Of a stretch of DNA of 64,000 nucleotides, positions 1 through 8,630 are shown piece by piece. The stretch's first letter is position 1. Every line of letters begins with the position of its first letter. Source of the stretch: an uncultured Vampirovibrio sp. (GTDB lineage: Bacteria > Cyanobacteriota > Vampirovibrionia > Gastranaerophilales > Gastranaerophilaceae). The position numbers and the translations under genes are program-made. Below the pieces are notes generated by a model. The model was not told where the DNA came from and did not search any database. It was given only the letters and a program-made list of their open reading frames with translations. The DNA lies in assembly GCA_910579975.1 (NCBI GenBank), contig CAJTWU010000003.1, positions 41,687 to 105,686 on the forward strand. Direction: 5' to 3'.

Positions 1-95
1 GTAAACAATAAGTCAATTTAATTTAGACAAATAACTTTATAAATATAAGGTTAAATTAGGTTACATTTTAAGGTTAATTGGAAAGGCAGGTTATC

Positions 96-1217
96 ATGTC
101 AGGTTCTTATGCTATTGATACAATTGGAGCAAATCCGTATTTAATGAATACATGGAATTATCCAAATCCATATTACATTCAGACTCCTGATACTACTTCA
201 ACAACCGAGACAAGTACAGACACACCCGTTGTTCAAAGAAAAAAAGCAGATAAAAAAGATAATTCAACCGCAAAACTAGTTATTGGAACTGCTATTACAT
301 TAGGTGCAGCATATCTCTGCAGAAAAGCATATTGTACAGGCACCGGAAGCGGAGTATTTGAAAAAATTGGAAACGGCTTCAAACAATGGGGACAAAATAT
401 TACCAGCTGGGGTAAAGGAGTAAAGGACAAAGTTATTCCATCTGAAAAATTCAGCGTATCACAAATAGGCGATGAAACAGTTTGTACTATACCGGGAAAG
501 AAAAATTACATTAAGGGAACCACAACAAATATCTCGTCCCAAGCTGAAAAGTTAGGCATTTCAACAGAATTAGCTGAATTGACAAGCAAGAACTCTAATA
601 TTCTTTCATATACTATTAAAGATGCCGGAAATATAATTAATGTTCGTGGTGGTAATATTGTAGGATTTAAAAATTCAGCCGGAGAAACTATCGATATCAA
701 AAAATTAACAGCACCAATGACAGAAAGCGATATTGCATACAGTAAGTCAATAAAAGAACTTATTGAAAAAGTTGGGAAACGTGATGCAAATGTATTAAAT
801 CAGCTTGAAAATGTTTACTATACACAAACAGCAAACGGTACAACACGCCGATTTGTAGCAAATGCTGCAAACCCTGATAAAAATGGTCTTCGCGGAGTCA
901 TAACTAACAGATTTGGAATTGGAACGGATACTGTTAAACAATACAGACAACATAATGAAAGTGTAAGCAAAGCACTTGATGCATTAAAAGAAGGTAAAAC
1001 AGAGGCACTTAAAATTGCTGAAGCACAATGTGAAGTAACAGGACTTGGTAAATTCAAAATTGTAAATGGTGAAGTTGTAGGAATTACAGTTGGCGATACT
1101 TATTATGCAAAAGGTAGTGAAAGATTTGATGCTTTGCTATTTGACCACAAAGAAGCCTTCGAAAATGTACTAAAAAACAAAGAACAATATACAGATATAG
1201 TTTATCATATGGCATAA
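96..1217 (+). CDS. Hypothetical protein with disordered N-terminus and one membrane segment
   Basis: A 373-residue protein I do not recognise. The ATG at 96 is preferred over an upstream TTG at 78 because GCAGG lies five bases before it. There is no Sec signal peptide. The first ~30 residues are rich in Asn, Tyr, Pro and Trp, then comes a Ser/Thr-rich linker (residues ~30-45), a Lys-rich patch and one likely membrane helix (~57-75, ending at CRKAYC). The rest is soluble and mixed alpha/beta in composition. The arrangement of an aromatic/Asn-rich head followed by a Ser/Thr linker resembles the start of the 714-residue protein at 9178-11322. Export by the flagellar apparatus is possible but unproven. 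Confidence 0.7.
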   Translation: MSGSYAIDTIGANPYLMNTWNYPNPYYIQTPDTTSTTETSTDTPVVQRKKADKKDNSTAKLVIGTAITLGAAYLCRKAYCTGTGSGVFEKIGNGFKQWGQNITSWGKGVKDKVIPSEKFSVSQIGDETVCTIPGKKNYIKGTTTNISSQAEKLGISTELAELTSKNSNILSYTIKDAGNIINVRGGNIVGFKNSAGETIDIKKLTAPMTESDIAYSKSIKELIEKVGKRDANVLNQLENVYYTQTANGTTRRFVANAANPDKNGLRGVITNRFGIGTDTVKQYRQHNESVSKALDALKEGKTEALKIAEAQCEVTGLGKFKIVNGEVVGITVGDTYYAKGSERFDALLFDHKEAFENVLKNKEQYTDIVYHMA

Positions 1218-1241
1218 ATATCAACCAAACGAGGGGAAATA

Positions 1242-1285
1242 CCCTCTCGCATATGAGAGGGCGGCTCAGTAGAGCCGCCCTTATA
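1242..1285. terminator. Twin hairpins between convergent genes
   Basis: Two stems sit between the end of the 96-1217 gene and lemA: CCCTCTC/GAGAGGG (1242-1261) and GGGCGGCTC/GAGCCGCCC with loop AGTA (1259-1280), the latter followed by TTATATTATTT. The three Gs at 1259-1261 belong to both stems, so the two cannot form fully at once. The second is a good bidirectional terminator. Confidence 0.75.
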
Positions 1286-1295
1286 TTATTTATAC

Positions 1296-1871
1296 CTAAA
1301 ATTCAACTTTTGGTGCTGCTTTTTCAGCCTCACTTATTTCAAAATACTCTCTTTGCTTAATCCCTGTTATGCCTGCTACAAGAGATGTTGGAAAAGTTCT
1401 AATCATAGCATTTATTGATTTTACACTTTCATTATAATCTCTTCTTGCAACTGTTAAACGATTTTCGGTTCCTGCAAGTTCATCTTGTAAACCAATAAAT
1501 GATTTATCAGCCTTCAAATTAGGATAATTTTCTACGACAACAAGCAATCTTCCCAATGCACTATTCAATTCATTATTACTACGCTGAACAGCTTTAACAT
1601 CATTAGCACCCATTGCTCCAGAAAGTTTAGCTCTCGCCTCTGCTATATTTGTAAAAATTTCATTTTCATGTGCAGCATAACCTTTAACAGTATTAACAAG
1701 GTTAGGTATCAAATCATTTCTACGTTTAAGTTGATTTTCCACCTGTGCCCAATTAGCAGAAACAGCTTCATCCATAACTTGTAAACGGTTATACGTTCCC
1801 ACAAAAAAGCTTGCAATTCCTAGTATTATAAGAATTACTATCCCTAAAATTACAAATCCAAATTTTCCCAT
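1296..1871 (-). CDS. lemA: LemA family membrane protein
   Basis: A 191-residue LemA family protein. One N-terminal membrane helix (~5-27) leads into the family hallmark: YNRLQVMDEAVSANWAQVEN, then KRRNDLIPNLVNTVKGYAAHE and a long helical bundle ending YNESVKSINAMIRTFP. The family forms an extracytoplasmic alpha-helical bundle; its biochemical role is unsettled. It lies 28 bp downstream of a TPM-domain gene on the same strand, and LemA with TPM/YgcG proteins is a recurrent bacterial pair, so the two probably act together at the envelope. Confidence 0.93.
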   Translation of the reverse strand: MGKFGFVILGIVILIILGIASFFVGTYNRLQVMDEAVSANWAQVENQLKRRNDLIPNLVNTVKGYAAHENEIFTNIAEARAKLSGAMGANDVKAVQRSNNELNSALGRLLVVVENYPNLKADKSFIGLQDELAGTENRLTVARRDYNESVKSINAMIRTFPTSLVAGITGIKQREYFEISEAEKAAPKVEF

Positions 1872-1899
1872 AAATTACTCCTTTATTTAACTTTTAACT

Positions 1900-2550
1900 T
1901 TACCATCTTCTGCCGGCTCCGCCTCCTCCGAAGCCGCCGCCACCGCCAAAACCGCCAAAATAGGTTCCACCGCCTCTGCCGCCGAAAAACCCGCCAAATA
2001 AAAACCATAACAAAAGAATTAAAAATATATAACTTATATCCGGTTCTTGATAAATTGGTCTTTCAGCTCCTATTTTTACTCCGTATGAGTCCGCTACATC
2101 AAGTGCTAATGCTGTTGTACCGGCATAAATTCCTTTTTCGTATTCATTTTCTTTGAAATAAGGTATCATATAATCATCCAAAATGCGTCCGGCATGAGCA
2201 TCAGTTATAGCACCCTCCAAGCCATAACCAATTTCAATACGGGCTTCTTTGTCCTTAGGAACTACAAGAACTAAAGCTCCATTATTGAGGTTTTTATCAC
2301 CTAATTTATATTCCCGAGCGATATTTAAAGCTACTTCATCAATCGGACGATTATTCAAAGATTTTAAAGTTACAACTGCAATATCAGCCTTTGTTTTCTG
2401 CTGCAAATCGTACAAATAAGAGTTTATAACAGCTTCTGTATTTGAAGATAATACATCGGCTTCATCTGCTACAAATCCATTGAAATTAAGTGCAAACGCA
2501 GAAAGAGAAGCAGTAAAATAAATTATTAACAACAGAAAATTTCTGAACAT
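1900..2550 (-). CDS. TPM-domain (YgcG-type) secreted/membrane protein
   Basis: 216 residues. An N-terminal signal peptide or anchor (~1-20, ending near SAFA), a TPM domain (~25-150; NGFVADEADVLSS, KADIAVVTLKSL, IEIGYGLEGAITD), one membrane helix (~173-190, ISYIFLILLLWFLFGGFF), and a Gly-rich C-terminal tail of GGFGGG type. The order is that of YgcG proteins, whose TPM domain is extracytoplasmic and has been linked to phosphatase-like folds and photosystem repair in plants. It is transcribed with lemA. Confidence 0.9.
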   Translation of the reverse strand: MFRNFLLLIIYFTASLSAFALNFNGFVADEADVLSSNTEAVINSYLYDLQQKTKADIAVVTLKSLNNRPIDEVALNIAREYKLGDKNLNNGALVLVVPKDKEARIEIGYGLEGAITDAHAGRILDDYMIPYFKENEYEKGIYAGTTALALDVADSYGVKIGAERPIYQEPDISYIFLILLLWFLFGGFFGGRGGGTYFGGFGGGGGFGGGGAGRRW

Positions 2551-2598
2551 AATGATTATTATGTTCTGAATAGTAATTTTAGTATATTAATAAGTTGA

Positions 2599-3600
2599 CT
2601 ATATCCAGGCTCCGCCAAGCAAATGCCCGTCATTAATATCATATAAAACACATGCCTGACCTTTGGTTACAGCAGAAACAGGTTCTTCAAAGGTTATTTT
2701 TCCACCATTAATTTTCGCCTTAACAGCCTTCATATTATATCTTATTTTCACAAGAGCTTCAAAATCCTCATCAGCCCAATTAAAATCACTTAAATTAATT
2801 TCTTTAGTAAACAGTTCTTCTTTTGAACCAACATAAACAGTATTTGATTGAGGCTCAATGCCAATAACATACAAAGGTTCAGGAGCGGCAATTCCAATTC
2901 CTTTCCTCTGTCCGATTGTATATTGCCAAAATCCGTTATGTTTACCTAAAACTTTACCCGTGTTTTTTTCCACAAACACACCTTCTTTATCACCAAAAGT
3001 ATTATTCAAATATTTTTTTGTAGTCATTGGAGCTTTAATAAAACAAATATCTTGACTTTCTTTTGATGATTTTGGAGGTAAATCAAATTTCTCTGCTAAA
3101 GCACGAACTTCATCTTTTTTGTATTTTGATAGCGGGAATAATGTCTTTTCCAATTTATCACTATCAAGCATAAACAGAAAATATAACTGATCTTTATGCT
3201 CGTCCGAAGCCGGATATAACTTCCCGTTTTTAATATTTGCATAATGTCCTGTCGCAATATAATCCGCACCAAGCACATTTATTGCATAATCAAACAAACA
3301 TCCCCATTTAATATACTTATTACACATTATACATGGATTTGGGGTTTCTCCGTTTGCGTATGAATTTTCAAAATACTTAATAACTTTTTCGTCAAATTCT
3401 TTAGTTGCATCATAGGCATAGTGTTGAATACCAAGTTTATCAGCTACGTTTTTAGCATTTTTTAAAACAGTCGCAAAATCATCAGAACAGGTCATTTTCC
3501 CAGTAATTCCAATAACTTCATAACCTTCATCAAGCAAAAGCTTGGCGGTGACTGCACTGTCAACACCACCGGAAAGAGCAACCGCAACTTTTTTATTCAT
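2599..3600 (-). CDS. mnmA: tRNA-specific 2-thiouridylase MnmA
   Basis: Transfers sulfur to C2 of U34 in Lys, Glu and Gln tRNAs. 333 residues from the ATG at 3600; a GTG at 3618 would add six residues but lies inside the upstream gene. Visible motifs: PP-loop SGGVDSAVTA (~9-18), NPCIMCNKYIKWG with the first catalytic Cys (~87-99), GHYAN, SKESQDICFI with the second Cys, and IGQRKGIGIA. The start overlaps the end of the upstream gene by 8 bases, so they are translated together. Confidence 0.96.
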   Translation of the reverse strand: MNKKVAVALSGGVDSAVTAKLLLDEGYEVIGITGKMTCSDDFATVLKNAKNVADKLGIQHYAYDATKEFDEKVIKYFENSYANGETPNPCIMCNKYIKWGCLFDYAINVLGADYIATGHYANIKNGKLYPASDEHKDQLYFLFMLDSDKLEKTLFPLSKYKKDEVRALAEKFDLPPKSSKESQDICFIKAPMTTKKYLNNTFGDKEGVFVEKNTGKVLGKHNGFWQYTIGQRKGIGIAAPEPLYVIGIEPQSNTVYVGSKEELFTKEINLSDFNWADEDFEALVKIRYNMKAVKAKINGGKITFEEPVSAVTKGQACVLYDINDGHLLGGAWI

Positions 3601-4312
3601 CCAAGAGCACCTTTTCACCGTAAGCAGTTAGTCTGTATTCACTAGCGCCTATCAACCCGGTCAAATCAGGAAGACATTCAATATAATCTCTATTAATAGC
3701 TTCTTGCAAAACACTATGGTCAATAATTACTGCAATATTCTGCATTAGCTTAGCATTAAGCTGTTTAAGAGTAAATCTTGGTTTCTGCTCATACTGTGTA
3801 AAATAATATGCAGTTAAGAGCAAATAATCAATTTTTCTTTCAATTTTTCTTGCGCTTATATAATTTAAGAATGCATTATCTTTTTTAATTGAAGGGCTTG
3901 TCTTAAACGACAACTCTGTTTGAGGATTATTCAAAGTATTTTCTAGAATATTATCAAAAACTCCGCCCTGTTCAGCTTTTTGTGCAACAGTTTCAACCGG
4001 AGGTGCATAAAAAATATCCAAATCATTTTTAGGAACTTCGGCAACAGGTTTTGGAATTTCTTCTTGAACAACCGGTTCCTGTATTTCACGTTTGCGCGCA
4101 AGCTGTGCTTCAATATTTTTTTTAGTAATTTCCTCTTCTGCTTTAATTTGAGTATTTACAATATTTTTGCACTCTTTAGCTTTACGTGAACGAGCGTATT
4201 CGCCCGCTTGTTTTACCCATAACTCAAACTGTTCAACAACAAGTTCTCTATCTGTAGTTGACAAATCAAGCTGATATTTACCTTTTTTAATTCTAAATGA
4301 ATAAGTCGCCAT
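3593..4312 (-). CDS. Hypothetical protein with an N-terminal domain duplicated in the adjacent small gene
   Basis: 239 residues, unrecognised. The N-terminal ~38 residues (YSFRIKKGKYQLDLS..DREL..EQFELW) form a small beta/alpha domain matched by the 40-residue product of the gene just upstream (4316-4438). A charged helical, Glu/Lys/Pro-rich linker follows (~45-140). The C-terminal ~85 residues read like a winged-helix domain (FTLKQLNAKLMQ...VLQEAINRDYIECL...YRLTAYGEKVL). A DNA-binding or adaptor role is possible. Overlaps mnmA by 8 bases. Confidence 0.75.
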   Translation of the reverse strand: MATYSFRIKKGKYQLDLSTTDRELVVEQFELWVKQAGEYARSRKAKECKNIVNTQIKAEEEITKKNIEAQLARKREIQEPVVQEEIPKPVAEVPKNDLDIFYAPPVETVAQKAEQGGVFDNILENTLNNPQTELSFKTSPSIKKDNAFLNYISARKIERKIDYLLLTAYYFTQYEQKPRFTLKQLNAKLMQNIAVIIDHSVLQEAINRDYIECLPDLTGLIGASEYRLTAYGEKVLLDE

Positions 4313-4315
4313 ACA

Positions 4316-4438
4316 CTAATCCTGTTGGAGAAGTTCTTCTCTCCATTTATTAAGCTGTTCTTCTACAAATTCTAAATCATCGGATTTGAGTTCAATTTCA
4401 ATATCGCCTTTTTTCATTTTAAAAACGTATTCGTGCAT
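4316..4438 (-). CDS. 40-residue small protein, paralogue of its neighbour's N-terminal domain
   Basis: ATG at 4438 is preceded by a near-perfect ribosome binding site (AAGGAGG, five bases away), which strongly supports this tiny gene. The product begins MHEYVFKMKKGDIEIELKSD and ends with helix DLEFVEEQLNKWREELLQQD. About 13 of the first 32 positions match the N-terminus of the next protein (3593-4312), including Y-x-F, KKG, EQ and W. It lies 3 bases before that gene, so they form an operon. Function unknown. Confidence 0.7.
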   Translation of the reverse strand: MHEYVFKMKKGDIEIELKSDDLEFVEEQLNKWREELLQQD

Positions 4439-4484
4439 AAATCCTCCTTAATAAATTGAGTTTACCATAAAAGGGAGTTTCTTA

Positions 4485-5717
4485 TCAAGTCTGTAAATAT
4501 TTTTTACCAATCAGCTCATCAGGAAGGAATTGCTGATAAACATCAGGCGCCTCATGAGAATAAATATATCCTTCTCCAAACCCATATTTTTTAGCATCCT
4601 TATAATGTGCATCCCTCAAATGCATAGGAGGAGGAAAATCCTTACCGGACTCAATATCCGCCAAAGCCATGTCAATCGCCATACAAACTTTATTTGATTT
4701 TGGAGCCCGCGCTACATATACTACTGCATTTGCAAGCGGTATTCTCCCCTCTGGAAGTCCTATTATTTCAACAGCACGATATGCATCAACTGCAATTCTC
4801 ATTGCTTCAGGATCAGCAAGTCCAACATCTTCTGCTGCACAGACGATTAGCCTTCTTGCAATAAATCTCGGATCCTCACCGGCTTCAATCATTTTTGCTA
4901 AATAATAAATTGCAGCATCAGGGTCTGAACCTCTTAAACTCTTCTGAAATGCCGAAGCACAATCATAATGTTCCTGTATAGAATATCTTGTATTCCTTTT
5001 TTGTGTAATACTTTCTAAGATTTCAATTGTCAATAACCTTGTATCTTTAGAAAAATTACTAGCAAAATAAGAATTTTCAACCATATTCAACGCTGTACGA
5101 GCATCACCACGAGCATTATTGACAATAAACTTAACGACTTCTTCTTCATACTGAACAGGTTGATAATTTTTTTCCAGATACTCAAATCCTTTATTAACAA
5201 TTTTTGCCATACTAATATCATTTATCGGATTAAGCCTGATAACCTGAACACGCGAAATCAAAGCCGGTACAACCTGAAATGAAGGATTTTCGGTAGTAGA
5301 ACCTATTAAAAATAAAGTGCCGTTTTCAAGATGAGGAAGCAAGGCATCTTGCTGGGTTCTAGAATAACGATGGATTTCATCAATAAACAAAATCGTTTTT
5401 TGTCCGGCTCTAAGCGCCTCACGAGCTTTTTCAACAGTTTCTTTAATCTCTTTTATGCCGGAGGATACAGCTGAAAGTTCAATAAATTGAGCTTCAACTT
5501 TAGTTGCTATAAGCCTTGCCAATGTAGTTTTACCGCATCCGGGAGTTCCCCATAAAATAAGAGAAAACAGTCTTTGGGTTTTTAATAAATTTAAAAGCGG
5601 AGAATTTGGTGCTACAACATTGGATTGACCTAAAAAATCATCCAGAGTTTTAGGACGCATAGTCTCTGCTAAAGGTTTTTGTTTATTTGCTTCTTCCAGT
5701 TGTGAAAATAAATCCAT
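4485..5717 (-). CDS. rarA: Replication-associated recombination ATPase RarA (MgsA)
   Basis: AAA+ ATPase that acts at stalled replication forks. 410 residues, full length. Starts MDLFSQLEEANKQKPLAETM with the typical 'RPKTLDDFLGQ' entry; Walker A GTPGCGKTTLARL (~57-69), Walker B TILFIDEIHR, sensor GSTTENPSF with arginine finger region ALISRV, and the C-terminal tetramerisation domain (KSLRGSDPDAAIYYLAKMI, EDVGLADPEA). First visible gene of a minus-strand run that includes the small genes and mnmA. Confidence 0.95.
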   Translation of the reverse strand: MDLFSQLEEANKQKPLAETMRPKTLDDFLGQSNVVAPNSPLLNLLKTQRLFSLILWGTPGCGKTTLARLIATKVEAQFIELSAVSSGIKEIKETVEKAREALRAGQKTILFIDEIHRYSRTQQDALLPHLENGTLFLIGSTTENPSFQVVPALISRVQVIRLNPINDISMAKIVNKGFEYLEKNYQPVQYEEEVVKFIVNNARGDARTALNMVENSYFASNFSKDTRLLTIEILESITQKRNTRYSIQEHYDCASAFQKSLRGSDPDAAIYYLAKMIEAGEDPRFIARRLIVCAAEDVGLADPEAMRIAVDAYRAVEIIGLPEGRIPLANAVVYVARAPKSNKVCMAIDMALADIESGKDFPPPMHLRDAHYKDAKKYGFGEGYIYSHEAPDVYQQFLPDELIGKKYLQT

Positions 5718-5719
5718 AG

Positions 5720-6814
5720 TTAATTTTGATAGTCTCTTAAAGGCGGACGATTTACATCATAATCGCCGTATAAATTATTCTTTCTAGTTCGTTTTATTTC
5801 AATAGGTTCAATTTGCGGTTCTTTTTTTATAAAAATTGCCTCTTTAATATTATTAGCACCGTTTTGAACTTTATTTTTAATCTCATTTATACCAACAGGC
5901 TTTGCTTCAACCTCCAGCGTTGCTTGATTTTTACGTTCTTTTCTTTCTTGCTGTGCCTGTTTAAATTGTTCTTTTTTCTTATCTATTTTAACTTTTGTAT
6001 CTTCTTTAAAGACTTCATAATCAGCCTTTTTCTTAACATAAATTTTGTCATATTCTTTGCCTAAGTGCCTGTATTTTTTTGTAAATACATTATCAATATT
6101 ACCCATATCATAATAAATCTGCTTAGACTCTTTTGCTAAAACATCTTCAGGAAGGATATTTGCTTGAACATTTTGTGCAATTTGAGGACAAATATATTTT
6201 GAGTAATCCTTAATTTTACTCAATTGCTCTGTTTGAGGAGATGTTCCACGGGTAATAATACGGTTCTCACAAACACTAATTGTTTTGTAATAAGTATCTG
6301 ACCATAGTTTTTGATTAGTGCTTGTGTCAACTAAAACAGCGTAAGTTGAAACTTTATATGCCGGATCAACTACTGTAGCACCGGGTATATTCAAAAAATC
6401 CCACGGTGTTCTTCTAAGAATATAGTTTTCTGCATCAATATAAGATGTCATCAAGAGTACGTACCTTGAGTTGGTTTTATTTGCAAGTTTTTTTAATGCA
6501 ACATAATCCAAATTATATGAAGTTCTAAATCTTGAAGTCATATTTTTAGCTGTAAGCATGCTTGAAGCATCTTTTTTTAAAAGACTGCGGGTTTCGCTAA
6601 CAGAAGGAGCCTTAATAAAATCGGTAGTATTTAGAAGTGTTGCAACTTCATCCGCAAAAAATTCAGCAGAGGCATCATAAATATATGAATCTAATGCTGC
6701 ATTTTCAGTTACAATATTGTCTGGAATAACCAAAACCCTATAATTCTCTGCAAATACTTGAGGTGCAAAGAAAACAAATATCCCAACTATCAATAATTTT
6801 ACTAAATCTCTCAC
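5720..6814 (-). CDS. Secreted protein of unknown function
   Basis: About 364 residues if it starts at the GTG at 6814. That start places a signal peptide at the very N-terminus (RDLVKLLIVGIFVFFAPQVFA, cut before ENY). Longer frames to ~6850 would begin upstream of the promoter -10 box. The mature protein (~25-190) has a mixed fold with YRVLVIPDNIV and YVLLMTSYIDAENYIL, a little like proteins that report on or assemble at the outer membrane. A Lys/Glu-rich coiled segment (~240-300) and a basic tail follow. No family recognised. The gene appears to be leaderless (see promoter at 6821). Confidence 0.75.
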   Translation of the reverse strand: MRDLVKLLIVGIFVFFAPQVFAENYRVLVIPDNIVTENAALDSYIYDASAEFFADEVATLLNTTDFIKAPSVSETRSLLKKDASSMLTAKNMTSRFRTSYNLDYVALKKLANKTNSRYVLLMTSYIDAENYILRRTPWDFLNIPGATVVDPAYKVSTYAVLVDTSTNQKLWSDTYYKTISVCENRIITRGTSPQTEQLSKIKDYSKYICPQIAQNVQANILPEDVLAKESKQIYYDMGNIDNVFTKKYRHLGKEYDKIYVKKKADYEVFKEDTKVKIDKKKEQFKQAQQERKERKNQATLEVEAKPVGINEIKNKVQNGANNIKEAIFIKKEPQIEPIEIKRTRKNNLYGDYDVNRPPLRDYQN

Positions 6815-6820
6815 ATCAGG

Positions 6821-6850
6821 ATTATAGCATAAATGCATGTTGTTATGCAA
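6821..6850 (-). promoter_or_regulatory. Promoter giving a probably leaderless transcript
   Basis: On the minus strand: TTGCAT (6850-6845), 18 bp, TATAAT (6826-6821), then six bases and GTG at 6814-6812. Transcription would start at about the start codon. No ribosome binding site is present before the GTG. Confidence 0.6.
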
Positions 6851-6893
6851 TTTTATTTTTGATATTATGTATTGAAATTAGAGGAAAATATAC

Positions 6894-8630
6894 ATGAATA
6901 CAGCCGAATATTTAGTAAAAAAACTTGAAGAACTCGGGATAAACGACTTTTTTGGGCTTCCCGGTGATTATAATTTCAATATACTATATGCTATAGAAAA
7001 TAACCCTAATACAAATTGGATTGGCTGTACAAATGAACTTAATGCCGGTTACGCAGCAGACGGTTACGCCCGTCAACGCGGTTACGGTGCAATTGTTACA
7101 ACTTACGGAGTTGGTGAATTAAGTGCAATGAATGCAATAGCAGGAAGCTACGCTGAAAATGTTCCTGTTATAACTATCGTTGGCGTACCAGCAACAAAAT
7201 GTTTAGAAGAAAAAACTCTTGTGCATCATAATTTTTGGAATATAAATACAAGAGCATTTGAAAATGCTCATAAATCAATTGTTGAGACAACAGCTTTTTT
7301 AAATAGAGATAATGCAAAAATCGAAATTGACCGTGTACTAAAAATCTTTGTTAAAGAAAAAAGACCTGTATATATTGCAATTCCTATTGACATTGCAAAA
7401 ATGGAACTCTCATACCGCAACACCGACTATGAATGGATAAGTGATAAAAATACATTAGAAACTGTTATTGCTAAAATTACACGTAAAATTAATAATTCAA
7501 TAAATCCTGTTATATTAGGCGACACGCTTATAAAAAGATATGAGGCGCGACTTGAATATAAAGAGTTTGTTGAGAAAACCGGCATACCGGCAACAAACTT
7601 TTTAATGGGAACCGGGCTTATTAATTCTGATTATCCAAATTATTTAGGAACTTATTTTGGCAAATACAGAAATGTAAGAGCACAAGAAAGACTTGAAAAC
7701 ACCGACTGTTTAATTGCTGTTGGTGCAATTTACAGTGACTTAAATTCTTTTGGATTTAATTTACCATATAAAATTAACTCACACATAGCAATTTATGGTA
7801 CATATACTTATGTTGAAGGAGAAAAATTCGATAACATAAAGATGACTGATGTTCTTGAAGGACTAACAGAAACTCTGGGAACACGAGAATTCAATATTGA
7901 AAAGCCTCTGATAGGATATGAAAAATCAAAAATCATATCAGATGAACTGACATCAGAATATATTTATCCACGTTTACAAGAATTTATTAAAGAAAACGAC
8001 ATTGTTATAGCAGAAACCGGAATTGTGACCAATGGTGTTGTACAAATAAAATTCCCAAACAATACAGAATTGCATACCCAAACGCTCTGGGGTTCAATAG
8101 GCTGGGCGACTCCCGCTGCTTTTGGAGCTTGTATTGCAAATCCAAACACTAGAGTTATCCTTATAACAGGAGAAGGCTCTCATCAGCTTACTGCAATGGA
8201 AATTGGAAATATGCTAAGGCATAATGTAAAACCTGTAATTATAGTGCTTAATAATAACGGATATACAATTGAAAGATTACTATCAGATAGCCCTGAAGAT
8301 AATTTCAATAATATTATGCAAATGAACTATTCAAAATTTGCACGTGTATTTGAAGGAGATGTATGGTCAACAAAAGTTTCTACTGCAGATGATTTTGACA
8401 AAGCTCTGAAAGTAACACAAATTATGAACAAGCTTTGTTATATAGAAATCTGCACTGCACAAAATGACATGCCTGAATTAAGCAAAGAAGTTGTGACAAA
8501 TTTAAAAAACAATTCCACCTCCATTCCTGAAGCTTATTGTAAAAGAGCTGATGAAGTAAAATTAACTAAGCATGAAGATATGAATTTTGGAACAACAATC
8601 CATGAAAGTTTAAGAAAAGAGGAAGAATAA
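6894..8630 (+). CDS. Thiamine-diphosphate 2-oxoacid decarboxylase (pyruvate/indolepyruvate decarboxylase type)
   Basis: 578 residues, full length for the PDC/IPDC family, which decarboxylates pyruvate, indolepyruvate or phenylpyruvate to the aldehyde. Active-site features are in place: GLPGDYN (Asp25), ENxLNAGYAADGYAR with Glu48, and the tandem histidines His111-His112 diagnostic of decarboxylases against acetolactate synthases. The ThDP motif reads GEGSHQLTAMEIG...NNNGYTIE: the first metal ligand is Glu where GDG is usual. In a fermenter it would feed ethanol or aromatic-alcohol formation. A GAGGA ribosome binding site precedes ATG 6894. Substrate cannot be set from sequence. gmk follows directly. 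Confidence 0.9.
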   Translation: MNTAEYLVKKLEELGINDFFGLPGDYNFNILYAIENNPNTNWIGCTNELNAGYAADGYARQRGYGAIVTTYGVGELSAMNAIAGSYAENVPVITIVGVPATKCLEEKTLVHHNFWNINTRAFENAHKSIVETTAFLNRDNAKIEIDRVLKIFVKEKRPVYIAIPIDIAKMELSYRNTDYEWISDKNTLETVIAKITRKINNSINPVILGDTLIKRYEARLEYKEFVEKTGIPATNFLMGTGLINSDYPNYLGTYFGKYRNVRAQERLENTDCLIAVGAIYSDLNSFGFNLPYKINSHIAIYGTYTYVEGEKFDNIKMTDVLEGLTETLGTREFNIEKPLIGYEKSKIISDELTSEYIYPRLQEFIKENDIVIAETGIVTNGVVQIKFPNNTELHTQTLWGSIGWATPAAFGACIANPNTRVILITGEGSHQLTAMEIGNMLRHNVKPVIIVLNNNGYTIERLLSDSPEDNFNNIMQMNYSKFARVFEGDVWSTKVSTADDFDKALKVTQIMNKLCYIEICTAQNDMPELSKEVVTNLKNNSTSIPEAYCKRADEVKLTKHEDMNFGTTIHESLRKEEE

